Part shown: piece after piece, positions 12,001 to 21,922 of the stretch
Position numbering within the stretch: position 1 is the stretch's first letter
Layout: each line of letters opens with the position of its first letter
Translations under genes and position numbers: made by a program
The notes under the pieces: generated by a model
What the model saw: only the letters and a program-made list of their open reading frames with translations
Databases searched by the model: none
What the model was told of the DNA's origin: nothing
Assembly: GCF_022605725.1 (NCBI RefSeq)
Contig: NC_065556.1
Location: 28,131,140-28,195,139 of the forward strand
Direction of reading: 5' to 3'
Length of the DNA: 64,000 bases
Origin: Anthonomus grandis grandis
Lineage: Eukaryota > Arthropoda > Insecta > Coleoptera > Curculionidae

Positions 12001-14166
12001 TTACTCGCATCATTACGTCTGCGTGCCTGTAACCTCTCTTTAAGTGCCTATAAGTAACCCGAATACCTAAAGTAATTTTCTGATGAGTCAGTGAAAACTT
12101 ATGCCATACTTCTAAATTAATAAGAAAATTATTATTGGCATTTCGGTTATTTATAGGCACTTAAATTGATCAAAAACCAATTCAACATTCTCGAGTTAAT
12201 TACTGGTACTTAAGTTACTAACTGTTTGCCTATTACAGGCATTTGAGTATCTGTAATAGCCCTTCATCAAGTAACCTAAGTACTTATTAATCTAAGAACC
12301 TAGATAAAGTTTATGCCTTTAATATACCTTTAATTAACTTAAGTGCCCTCAAGACTGTATTAACCCGTTGACTATACCAAGTGCCTGGAATAAAACTTTA
12401 ATTTAATTATGCGCCCGTACTACGTATCCCCTAAGTGATTAAGTACTGTTCATTTGAATTAATAAGAAACTTAGTCCAGGTTCTCAGGTTACTCGGATCC
12501 ATTACTTCTACGTGTCTGTAACCTCTCTTTAAGTGCCTATAAGTAACCTAAATGCCTAAAATAATTTTCTGATAAGTCAGAGAAAACTTATGCCATATTT
12601 CTAAATTAATTAGAAAGTTATTATTGGCCTTTCGGTTATTTATAGGCATTTAAATTTATCAAAAACCAAGTCAACATTCTCAAGTTAATTACAGGTACTT
12701 AAGTTACTAACTGTTTACCTATTACAGGCATTTGAGCGCCTCTAACAGCCCTTCATCAAGTAACCTAAGTCCTAACTAAATTAAGAACCTAGATTAAGTT
12801 TGTGCCTTTAATATACCTTTAATTAACTTAAGTACCCTCAAAACTGTATTAACCCTTTGACTATACCAAGAGCCTGGAATAAAGCTTCAATACCAAAAAC
12901 TGATCCAGAAACCTGGACTAAGGTATAAATTGACTCATCGGAAGATTATTTCAGGCTTTGGGTTCCCTTTAGTTAATGACATTTAAATTAATTAAAAAAT
13001 TAGTCCAGGTTCTCAGGTTACTCGGATCCATTGCTTCTAGGGACTTTTCACGTGTCTGTAATCTCTCTTTAAGTGCCTTAAATAATTTTCTGATAATTGT
13101 TAGGAATGATATTAATTAGGAAGTTGTTATTGGCCTTTCGGTTACTTATAGTCACTTAAATTGATCAGTCAGTTACTCAAGGTTCTCCCTTTAAGTAAGT
13201 TGCTGATCAGTTTAACTAGTTCTAACCAGGGACATGAGATGGGACAGAAACACAAAATTGATTCTTCTAAGCCCAATAACATTTTCTTATTGAGTGACAA
13301 ATTTTGACAAAGTTTCAAACCATTAACTGATTTTACCAAGTCAGGCTCTTGGTCAATTCATCTAATAATTATATGAAAAATAATCTTTGATTTACTGTAG
13401 CTCCTCTAAAACCTGAAAAAATGTCTGCAAACTACCTCGTTTGCTCCCTCTTTAATTTTCTTTTCAAAATATGTTGATCTTCTGGTTAACAATCATAGAA
13501 GCCTAAAACTAGGCACAAACAACCTAAAACTAGTCCAAACAAAAATAGCTTACCAAGTTTCTTAAATAGTCTTCCTTGCTCCACCCCCCTAGATTCCTCC
13601 AGGTCCTGAGACACCACTTCCAAGTTGACCAGAGCCCCGTTGTTCTCAAACCCTTTGGGGGCGATCCTGAGGAAACTGTTCGGTAGAAACGTCTCGGGAA
13701 GCGAAAGTTCCACGTCGTGCGTCATCAGAAACTTCCTCGTTTCATCCTGTAGTGATCTGGACATTGATTCTATAGGGAACTCGTCTTGGTGCCAAAATTC
13801 CTCTTGGTCACCATCGGACGAGCGAGAGGTTTTATTGTAGTTCAAGTGGTTTTTGGTGAATTTTAGGAAACTCGTGAACTGTAGGTCATTGGTTTCGTCT
13901 AAAGTCTTTTTGAGGTACCTGAAAATAAGTAAGAAGTTAGATCCTGGTTAAGTGGAATCTGAGGAGTCCCACCTAAAAACGTTATTTTGTACACAAACCA
14001 GAGAAGGCTCTTCACATTCTTTTAACATCATAGTCCACAGTTCATTATGGTTGGTCAAGTTCACCAGAGTATCGACCGGTACGGTGACATTATCACTTCT
14101 TCCTCGTACGACCCGATTTGCAAAAACAACAATAAAAGTCAATAGTAGACATTCTAATCTCGACAT
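9072..14166 (-). CDS. Osiris family protein (gene A), four exons, 314 aa
   Basis: Exons on the minus strand: 14166-13973, 13918-13554, 9510-9266 and 9212-9072. All introns are GT-AG, the phases (2, 1, 0) join exactly, and the stop is TAA. Seen: a hydrophobic signal peptide (residues 1-22); the Osiris two-cysteine region, C51 and C58, followed by VFRYLKKTL; a charged, variable middle; a long hydrophobic segment of the DUF1676 type (about 190-240, with KLLLKILL repeats); then a His-rich tail (about 256-290) and an acidic, Gly-rich end. Osiris proteins are insect-specific membrane or secreted proteins linked to cuticle and endosomal trafficking, and form a conserved cluster that includes the Drosophila Triplo-lethal region. 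The C-terminal AQxLAY motif of many members is absent. Which Osiris orthologue this is cannot be told without a tree. Intron 2 is 4,043 bp and filled with tandem repeats. The ATG is the first in frame and directly precedes the signal peptide. Confidence 0.92.
9590..10480. repeat. Intronic tandem repeat, unit about 178 bp
   Basis: About five units. The anchor GGGCGTGGTTG or a close variant occurs near 9623, 9784, 9962, 10140 and 10321. Each unit also carries AAAATGATGATAACTG and a phrase like AGACCCAAGAATCATTAACG. It lies wholly inside intron 2 of Osiris gene A. Confidence 0.85.
10505..13200. repeat. Intronic tandem repeat, unit about 490-560 bp
   Basis: Five full units and a partial one. The anchor GGCACTTAAATTGATCAAAA or a variant lies at 10511, 11049, 11610, 12156, 12644 and 13150, giving spacing of 538, 561, 546, 488 and 506 bp. 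The unit is full of shorter related phrases (AGGTACTTAAGT, TTTAAGTGCCT, TGCCTGGAATAAAAC), so it seems to have grown from the short motif seen elsewhere. The 64-codon open frame at 11317-11511 is part of the repeat. It fills most of intron 2 of Osiris gene A. Confidence 0.9.
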
Positions 14167-14990
14167 GGTTCCGTGCGGTAGCAAAAAAAAAAAAAACAAC
14201 TAATCGAAGGAGATACGTCACACTTTCGTTAAATCGGTACTAATTCGTACGAACACGAGCCGGGGCCGCATGTCAAAACTGGTCGAAAGTCGTGTGAAAT
14301 CAGGGCATAACCGACCGATTCAGTAGAAGACGTTCTCTCGATCACCGGCTCAACGCGATTACCAACAACAGACGGGTTTTCTTTCGTTTATTGGATGGTG
14401 GCACACTTTTCCCCACGCCACCTGATGATCGGATATTTTGAATTTGGCATGTCATCCGTTGATCATGGTTAGTTTTGGGCTCGTTTTTTTTGAGCAATGG
14501 TAGTTTCATGGAGTTCTAGTGGCTGAAATAAAATTTTAAAGAATATTCCAAGCAATCTTAAGCTTGGAAACTCTTTTTTTCAAAAAATAAAACTGCAGAA
14601 TTTTTTTGTAATTATTCAGAAATTTGTATTTTTTCTAGTTTGAGGTCAACAGGTGCTCAGGGGCAAGAGGGGTGTTTTGTATACTCTGTTTTGTGTTTTT
14701 TCTTTATTTTTTGGTTGCCAAAGGGAAAAGGTCTCAGTTTATTGTTTTTGTGAACTGTTACGATGGTAAAAACTTGTGTCGCACCATAAAAAAAGGGAGA
14801 TTCAAGCCAATATTTTCACAAGTAAATACCGTTAATATCATAATATCATGTCAAGAGAGAACCGTTATCATAAACCTAGAATAGGAGATCATAGGAAAAA
14901 ACCCAAATAAAAATTTGTTAAGAAATCTTTAATCATTATAAAATATTTTATTTTATTTACTAATTTATATTTTTATTATGCATCATAGAG
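14167..14990 (-). promoter_or_regulatory. 5' flank and presumed promoter of Osiris gene A
   Basis: Sequence upstream of the minus-strand start codon. The first ~280 bp (14200-14470) is clearly less AT-rich than its surroundings, with several CG dinucleotides, as expected for a conserved promoter, but I see no clear TATA box. From 14500 to 14990 it is plain AT-rich DNA. Confidence 0.35.
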
Positions 14991-15640
14991 TTTCACTTGT
15001 TAGAAATTTAGTGTTTAATAATTTTAATAGGAGAACCTGTGTGCAACTTTTAATAAGCATAGGTTGGTTGGTTCTTGAATTATAGACATTTTGTTGAATT
15101 ATTCTTAAAAAAAAATTTTTTTTTTCATTAAAACATTTTTTTTCTTAATTCCCTGTTTGTTTTTTAAAAAACGCTGAAACACGTGTCAAATTATTTTTAT
15201 AAGAGAATCTGTGTGCAATTTTTCATAGGTATAGGTTACTTGATTTTTGAATTATGGACATTTTGTTGAATTATTTTTAAAAAAAAATATTTTTTCTTTA
15301 ATATTTTTTTTCTCAATTCTATGTTTGTTTTTTAAAAAACGCTCAAATAGGTGTCCAATGATTTTAATAGAAAAATCTATGTGCAAATTTTCATAAGTAT
15401 AGCTTTCTTGGTTTTTGAGTTCTGGACATTTTCTTGAAATTATTCTTTAAAAAAAAAGCATTTTTTAGAGAAAATTTTTTTTTCTCAATTCTCTGTACGT
15501 TTTTCAAAAAACGCTAAAATAGGTGTCTAATAATTTTAATAGGAGAATCTGTGTGCAAATTTTCAAAAGCATAGCTTTCTTGGTTTTTGAGTTATGGCCA
15601 TTTTCTCGAATTATTCTTTAAAAATCAACAAGTATTTACC
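14990..15640 (-). repeat. ~170 bp tandem repeat, four units, minus orientation
   Basis: The anchor TTTTTGAATTATGGACATTTT recurs near 15075, 15247, 15417 and 15587 (spacing about 170 bp). Read on the minus strand it matches the array in the lipocalin intron (34.9-36.7 kb): the same TCCATAACTCAAAAACCAAG phrase, the same GCGTTTTTTAAAAAACG palindrome and the same 'cacctattttagcg' link. Confidence 0.85.
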
Positions 15641-15925
15641 AAAATCAATGTGTGTATCTTATGGAAATGCAAAAAAATATATCAATAAAAAGCAACTGGA
15701 TTTTTGAACACATATATAGTCAACTCTAATATAACTGATAATACATAACAACCTTAAATGGAAAAAATAAACTAACACATGAAATAAAAAAAATATTTTT
15801 ATAAAGAAGAATTTAAATGTCGAATTTCATGCATCTTATATCATGGCGAGCCAAGACCTTGATATTGAATTGATTTCAGGGACAAATAAAAACACGTTTA
15901 TTCAAATTTATAAAAAATAACGTTC
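15641..15925. other. Intergenic DNA, nothing recognised
   Basis: AT-rich spacer; no feature supported. Confidence 0.4.
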
Positions 15926-16460
15926 ACTCACTCGCTATTTAACGATACCTCTCTATCGGCCTCGAACGATAGTAAACGACGTGAGAACCCAAAGCGCGCA
16001 ACCGTGCTGCCTTGCGCCTTAGCTTCTCCTTGCTCGCATTACTTTAACAACAATTATCCTAAACAATTTCAACAATAAATAAAAACCCTCACATTAAAAA
16101 TCACTTTTACCCCGAAATATCCCGCGAAAAAAAATGAAAAAAAGATTCGGGTCTAGCTATATCGGTCGGGCTGACGAGGGGTGTCCGCTCCCGGGCGCGA
16201 TCCCACTACTACACGACGCGGGGACTTTTGGCTGCTGGGTTTCCCCCCTGGCCCGGTCCGCCCCTCCTTGGCCAACCTGGTCGTCCGCGGGTTCCCCCGG
16301 GACGCCCATATTGACGCCGTGTTTAGTGCGGACGCCCAGTCGACGCGGGCGGCCCCCCCACCAGGACTCCCGACCTCAAACCATCCGCCGAACCCGACCT
16401 CCAAGTAGCTGGATTACAGGAGACGCCACGCTCCCGGTCGAAGATTGATCGCATATTCGG
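15926..16460. other. GC-rich island of unknown origin
   Basis: An abrupt change in composition. From 16,145 to 16,445 the DNA is strongly GC-rich with many CG dinucleotides, against a very AT-rich background, and overlapping open frames run on both strands (16134-16448 and 16181-16408 plus; 16153-16404 minus). The proteins are Pro/Arg/Gly-rich with no domain I know. The 15,930-16,020 stretch upstream is CG-rich too. It may be a promoter/first-exon fragment, an LTR or other transposon fragment, or horizontally acquired DNA. Codon evidence for a gene is weak because all frames are open in GC-rich DNA. Confidence 0.4.
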
Positions 16461-16495
16461 GATACCGTTGATACATTTCAGCTTATTCTTTTATA

Positions 16496-19167
16496 CAGGG
16501 TGTCCCGAAATTACATCGGAATATTTCACCAGCCGCATCTTCATGAACTTCATATACAGGCATTTTGAAAAGTGAACCGTTTTCATGTTATGTGGTGTTT
16601 TATAATTATTGCTATTGAAGATGGTTTTTTGTTAATATTTTTAAAACGCCTGGTCGTTATTTTTCGACATTTTTATCTTATAGGTACTATTGTTATTGTT
16701 ACTAATTGATTTTATGACATTTTATGCTAAAATATCTACAGGGTTGTTTAAAATTAGTGGTCAGCAAAGATAAAAATGTCATAACTTTTTTGGATAGTAA
16801 AATTAAAAAGAACTAACATTTTTTACATAAAAAATGTCTTATTTCGTTAAGGACCAAATTATGGACCCGCTGGTAAAGTGTCTGGAAAAGTTATCCTGCT
16901 GGTAACATTAAAAATTGAATTATGAACTTCTTGTTTGTCTTACCAGCAGGATAAATTAACAACAGGAAAAACCAGCGTATAAAAAGTTTACCAGGAAATT
17001 TATAACCTCAAACTTTGCAAAGAGTTTGAACTTGCATAGTTTTGCAAGAAGTTTGTATATAATATTCTAAATTTTGTTCTTAATCTGTATGAGTATTTTG
17101 TGATTTTTCATCTGGTTGAATCTCTCTTTATTTAATATGTTAATGCCCGACGTAAGGTTACACCCTTCCCTCACCTGCCTCTCTTTGCTGGCTATTCCAC
17201 AGCTTTTTTAAGCTAAATACTTCCTGTATGTTGTTCTTGGCTACTTTTTTTCTTAGATCTTTTTTATACCCTCATACTTTGTTTGAAAATTATTCAGGGT
17301 TCGAACCACCCGTGGGTTTCAACACAGGGTTTTTTACATTAAACTCTGCTGTCAAATTTTCACAGGCCTGATTTTTTTCTTCCCAAGATGTTGCATCAGT
17401 CTTTTTTAATTCTACGACTTACTAAATTACAGAGCAAAATAATTTATTATTCTTTTTCAGAAAAGTTTACCAACCTCTTTATTTTATCAGGTTGTTGAGA
17501 CATCCTCTAAAAAAATTATATAAGAAAATTAATTAAAATTCTACTGCACAGTATACAGTTTCTAAAAACTGCGTATTGTGATTCACTGGCAAATGTCTGG
17601 TAAAATATTTACAAACAATTAGCGAAAATGCAAATACCTTTTAATACTAGTACTAACAGAAAGAATATCGGATTTGGCACAAAACAAGTATGCAAGTACC
17701 TGTAACTATAATTAAAAATCAAACATTTCCATTATTTTTGTTTATTTTATTTATTTTCTCAGGACCGGAGATTCATAGCCCTAATCTTTCTTTTTTTCTT
17801 AAGATTATTGTGCCGACCAGAACAATTACGATGTTGCCAAACTGTAAACCTGCTATTACTTAACAACAGGTTAAAATTTGGTTCATAATTCCTCCTACAG
17901 CTACAGGTAGGTTTACCGAGAGGTGTGCGGACAGCAGTTCGTCGAAATCAAACAGTTTTTGATTTGAACGATTTTAAACGGCCCAGTTTGCCGATTCGTT
18001 TGTTATTTTTTAGACGACTGCGTGTTAATACCACAATATTTCTATAAATAATTAGTTTTTAATAATGATATATTAATAGAAAAATGTCTGTGCAAAAAGT
18101 ACCATAAATTAGGCTTTTCTGCGTTAGAGGTTGAAATATGAATCCAAAAAGTAAAAGAAAATCCTCCGTTGTATGCAAAAAAAAAATAAAAAGTTACAAG
18201 CCTCCCGATCAGGAGATACCACCAGATTGTACATTAAACAGCTACTTAGCACTTAAAATCCATGGAATAATACACAATAATACGTAAAATAATATACATG
18301 TCTTATAATTAAGATATATTTTTATCATTTTTTATAAAAAATAAATGAATAAGAAAAATATTATTTCTCAGATCTTCCTCAATTTGACATGTTCACACTA
18401 CATGCTGAGATATAACTTTTCCACTAGAGAAATAAGAGTCGGATTTTTACTTGTAGCTTGCGTACTAATTTCGTCCTTTATATGATGTAGTATAGTGTAA
18501 AACAGTTGCGGCATTAAACAGAAAAATTCTTAAAACTTTATGTAATTATCCGAAAGATGCTTTAGCACTAACAATTTATACACTCCTATTCTCGAACATT
18601 TTTGAAACTATTCTTCTATTTTCATTGTCTACTGCTAACAACATCATACTGTTCTTCTAATAGCATACCAATAAAAAATCCTTTTTTAGTTTTTAAATAC
18701 AAGTAAAATTTTAAAAGACTGAAATATATCGCAACGAATTAATTCTGAAGCTAGCTTCAGAAAAACCACGGAAAGGCGAAACTTCTGAACGAACTGAGTT
18801 CGGCAATCTGGAACGTTTTGTACACGAATATTCACCGAAATATTTCGGGCCGATCTGATCAGAGAATCCAAAGCTAAAGAAACTGATTATTTTAAAAACG
18901 GGCGCTCCTATCGAAATAAGACAAGAAAACGTTTTTTATGTAAAAATGTTCGTTCTTTTTAATTTTACTATTCAAATAATTAAAGAGTAACCAGAAGACA
19001 AGTTATGACATATTTATTTTTGCTGACCACTAATCAGTTAGTAACAATAACAGTAGTATACTATAAAAATTTTGAAAAATAACGACCAGGCGTTTCGAAA
19101 ATGTTAATAAAAAACCATCTTCAATAGGAAATAATTCTTCTTCAATAAAAAATGTTGGGACACCCTG
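16496..19167. mobile_element. Foldback/TIR element, non-autonomous, 2.7 kb
   Basis: The ends are inverted copies: the left begins CAGGGTGTCCCGAAAT and the right, read in reverse complement, begins CAGGGTGTCCCAAC. Both are flanked by TA (16494-16495 and 19168-19169), which fits a TA target-site duplication of the Tc1/mariner kind. Inverted similarity continues patchily for about 350 bp: GAAGATGGTTTTTTnTTAA, CGCCTGGTCGTTATTTTTC, TTAGTGGTCAGCAAA and TAGTAAAATTAAAAAGAAC all occur in the left arm and in reverse in the right arm. The inside (16.86-18.94 kb) has no recognisable transposase, so it is probably mobilised in trans or dead. Confidence 0.8.
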
Positions 19168-19169
19168 TA

Positions 19170-19690
19170 ATAATAATAATAATAATAACGACGTTAGTGG
19201 TGATAATATAACGTTTGTCAACGATTTTTAGGTCAAAAATAGAACATCCAAAGGTTTCCTCTTTCTGGAAAACTAAAGAGCCAATGGGCATTCATTCAAA
19301 TCCAACGGAGATCAGATTTTTTTCTCAGAGGGTAAATTTTTGCCTTTTTCTAGTAGTTGGGAAAAGTGCTTGTGTGCATGGTGATAAGTTAAAGAATATA
19401 CACAGAGTTTCAGAGACAGCGGGAAGGAATAGCGTCAAACCTGGCAGTCTCTTTATTTTTTAGTTTTTTTAAGTATAATATTATATATCCACATGGTTAA
19501 ATTCATAAATATCAATATTTTGAGAAGCAGATTATGCGTGGTTGAAATCAGCTACCACAGAAATTTTAAAAAGCATTAACAATTTGCATGAGAGTAAACA
19601 GACAAATTGTTATTGTAGTTCAAAATATTGGGGATTCTAGATGTGTTTCTTGCTTGTATAAATTTCCAACATTTCATGAAATCACGATGT
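19170..19690. other. Spacer between two CAGGGTGTCC elements
   Basis: It starts with a short (TAA)n run. An 82-codon open frame at 19215-19463 has no recognisable domain and no ATG start, and I do not call it. Confidence 0.4.
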
Positions 19691-19693
19691 ATA

Positions 19694-21000
19694 CAGGGTG
19701 TCCGCTAATTAATGGTACATGGAAAAACTACAGACTTCTGATGTAAAAATATTACGATTTAACTATATTTACCTATATCCAAAAGTTGATATTAACTGAG
19801 ATACAGGGTGTTAAACTTAAAACTTTTTTTTTGTTTTTCCCCAATAACTTTAACAAAAGTTAACTTTTTTTTACAAAAATTTGTAGTTAGGGTTTTTTTA
19901 GGTCGAGAAATTAATTTTTTTAACAAATTGAGTGTACAATGTAGGGGGCGCTGTCTGCGACATCTTTTTCTCTTTCATAAGGTCATAACTTTTTTGTGCT
20001 TAACTGTATTTAAGTTTTTATTGAAAATAATACTTTTTTCATATTTTTTACATAAAAAAGGTATACTAAGTTGAAGTCGCTCAAAGTTACCGTTTTGGAG
20101 ATATTTGTATTTAAATTATTTAGTGCACCATGCACTCGACCCCGGCTGAATAATTAATATAATCGGGAAATAATTCGCTTTTTTAAAGTAAGCTATGAGA
20201 AAGCAAACGAACTTTAGAGACGCAGTTGTTAGGAAACCGCCATGCTGTTGTTGTTTGTTGATCAGTTTAAAGTTGTCAGAAAATATTTAATTAGTGTTTT
20301 CAGTGATTTTGCATCCAGTTTACTGTTTTGTTGAATTTTTGAAGTTGAGAAACAATGCCGAGGCACAATCTTTTTTCAAATGCCGAAATGAGGGATATGT
20401 TGTGTGTATATGCGCAGGCAAATTTTAATGGACGCGAAGCCTATAGACGATATTTAGAACTCTATCCAAATCGAAGACAACCTGATTTCAAGATCTTCAA
20501 AAATCTTTACGATCGATTAGGAGAAACAAGTACATTTCGTCCTAAACGGAATTCCGCAGGGCGCCCGAAGGTTATAACTCCAGAACAAGAAGAAGAAATT
20601 CTGGTCCGCGTGGCTGAAAATCCGGAAATAAGTGCAAGACATGCTGCTGCGGCAACTGGAGTAGGCAAGTCATCCATTTGTAAAATATTTCACGAAGAGG
20701 GTCTTTATCCGTATCATTTCACTCCTGTGCAAAATTTATTAGAAAATGATTTTTCGCCCAGGATAGATTTTGCCCGTTTTTGGCCGTGCCCAAATAAATG
20801 CAGAGGCATTTTCAATTTTAGAAATAAACACACATGGGCATTACAAAATCCACATTCAGTACAATTCACATCCTGTAGAATTTTCACTACAGAGTGTCCA
20901 TTTACTATACATTTATATATATTAAATGGACATAATGGATATACTATACATTTGCGGTGCTCGATTGCAGCTAAATCTTGAAATGAAAAAAACCTTTAAT
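19694..21000 (+). mobile_element. DUF4817-type DNA transposon remnant
   Basis: The left end is CAGGGTGTCCGCTAATT preceded by TA, resembling the terminal sequence of the foldback element just upstream. A second 'ATACAGGGTGTT' lies at 19802. A long leader is followed by a transposase reading frame starting at 20355. I could not find a matching right terminal repeat, so the right boundary near 21 kb is a guess. Confidence 0.6.
20355..20981 (+). pseudogene. Transposase, DUF4817 N-terminal domain, internally deleted
   Basis: A 208-codon frame from an ATG. Residues 1-60 (FSNAEMRDMLCVYAQANFNG, then AYRRYLELYPNRRQPD) match the helix-turn-helix DUF4817 domain found at the start of many insect DDE transposases. 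A basic linker (RPKRNSAGRPKV) and a second HTH (ARHAAAATGVGKSSICKIFH, then LYPYH) follow. After DFSPRIDFARFW the frame jumps to a piece that normally lies about 40-50 residues later, around the first catalytic Asp (GIFNFRNKHTWALQNPHSV). That Asp block is therefore missing, and the rest of the DDE domain is replaced by unrelated frame. Certainly inactive as a transposase; the N-terminal DNA-binding part is still open. Confidence 0.75.
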
Positions 21001-21922
21001 AAGGTGAACGTTAATTGGGTTAAAGAAGCTACTTTTTAAAATTAGTTTGGTTAATACACGATGCCCCAAAAAAGCGCGGTACATAATTTGATTTTTTTTT
21101 AATGGAATCACTTATATTTTTTTTTCCCAAATAGGAGTCTCATTTGATTCTCTCTTTAACCCTAAAACTGTTTTGCCATAAAATACGACGTTGCCTAGTT
21201 ATTAACAAAATCAAAAAAAAAATCATTGCTTAATAAAGAGCTTGGAAAAGGAAGTCCTTGGCTTAAATTCCTAAAATTTAAAAATCCCTGAATGTCTTGT
21301 AACTTAACTGCCTGGAATAACGATTCAATTTTTGGTGAATTGCAGTTAAAGTGAAATTAGTCTGAACCAGTTAGACAAAACTGACTTTTTTTGCTAAAAA
21401 TTCATGGCTCAACTGCCTGAAATTAAATTAAATTAACTAAATAGAAAAAGACAGTTTTTTGCCTTAAGTACCGTAAAAAACTAAATTGCCTGAAATTTTT
21501 TCGAGGTAGTTAAATCAGTTTTTTACAATCTCAAGGTTTTCCAAATGCTTTTATAATTTCACCTTGAAAATTAGTTATTCTCGTTGTGTAGAAAATTAAT
21601 TAAAAATAATAATTAATTAATCTCCGGAAAAAAAGTGAAAAATTTTATAAAATTTCTTACAGCGATAATCAAGATATTGGAATATGGATCTTATTGCAGA
21701 AGTGCCTGTTAAAAATAAAATAATTTCACACTTAAGTACTTAACACTTGTTTTTACTGTTTTGACACACGTTTATAATGCGGATGCTATTTTGAATTTTT
21801 TATGCCTACAAAAACAAATAATTTTACCCAAGAGCCACCCAGTATGTCCCAACTAGAAAATAATCGATAATTGTATTTACTTGTGCCTATGGCAACCCTT
21901 AGGAAGTCCATAGAGTCCAAAA
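21001..21922. other. 5' flank of LRRC56
   Basis: No gene. Between 21,290 and 21,560 there are several short-motif copies (ACTGCCTGGAATAA, AACTGCCTGAAATTAAA). A GC-richer patch just before 21,923 may be the LRRC56 promoter/5' UTR; no TATA box is obvious. Confidence 0.4.

Noticed and set aside
13625..14203. Plus-strand frames of 71 and 83 codons
   Set aside because: Antisense shadows of Osiris A exons 1 and 2.
14672..14884. 70-codon frame starting with a hydrophobic stretch, like a signal peptide
   Set aside because: No ATG at its start, low complexity, no splice context and no recognised family.
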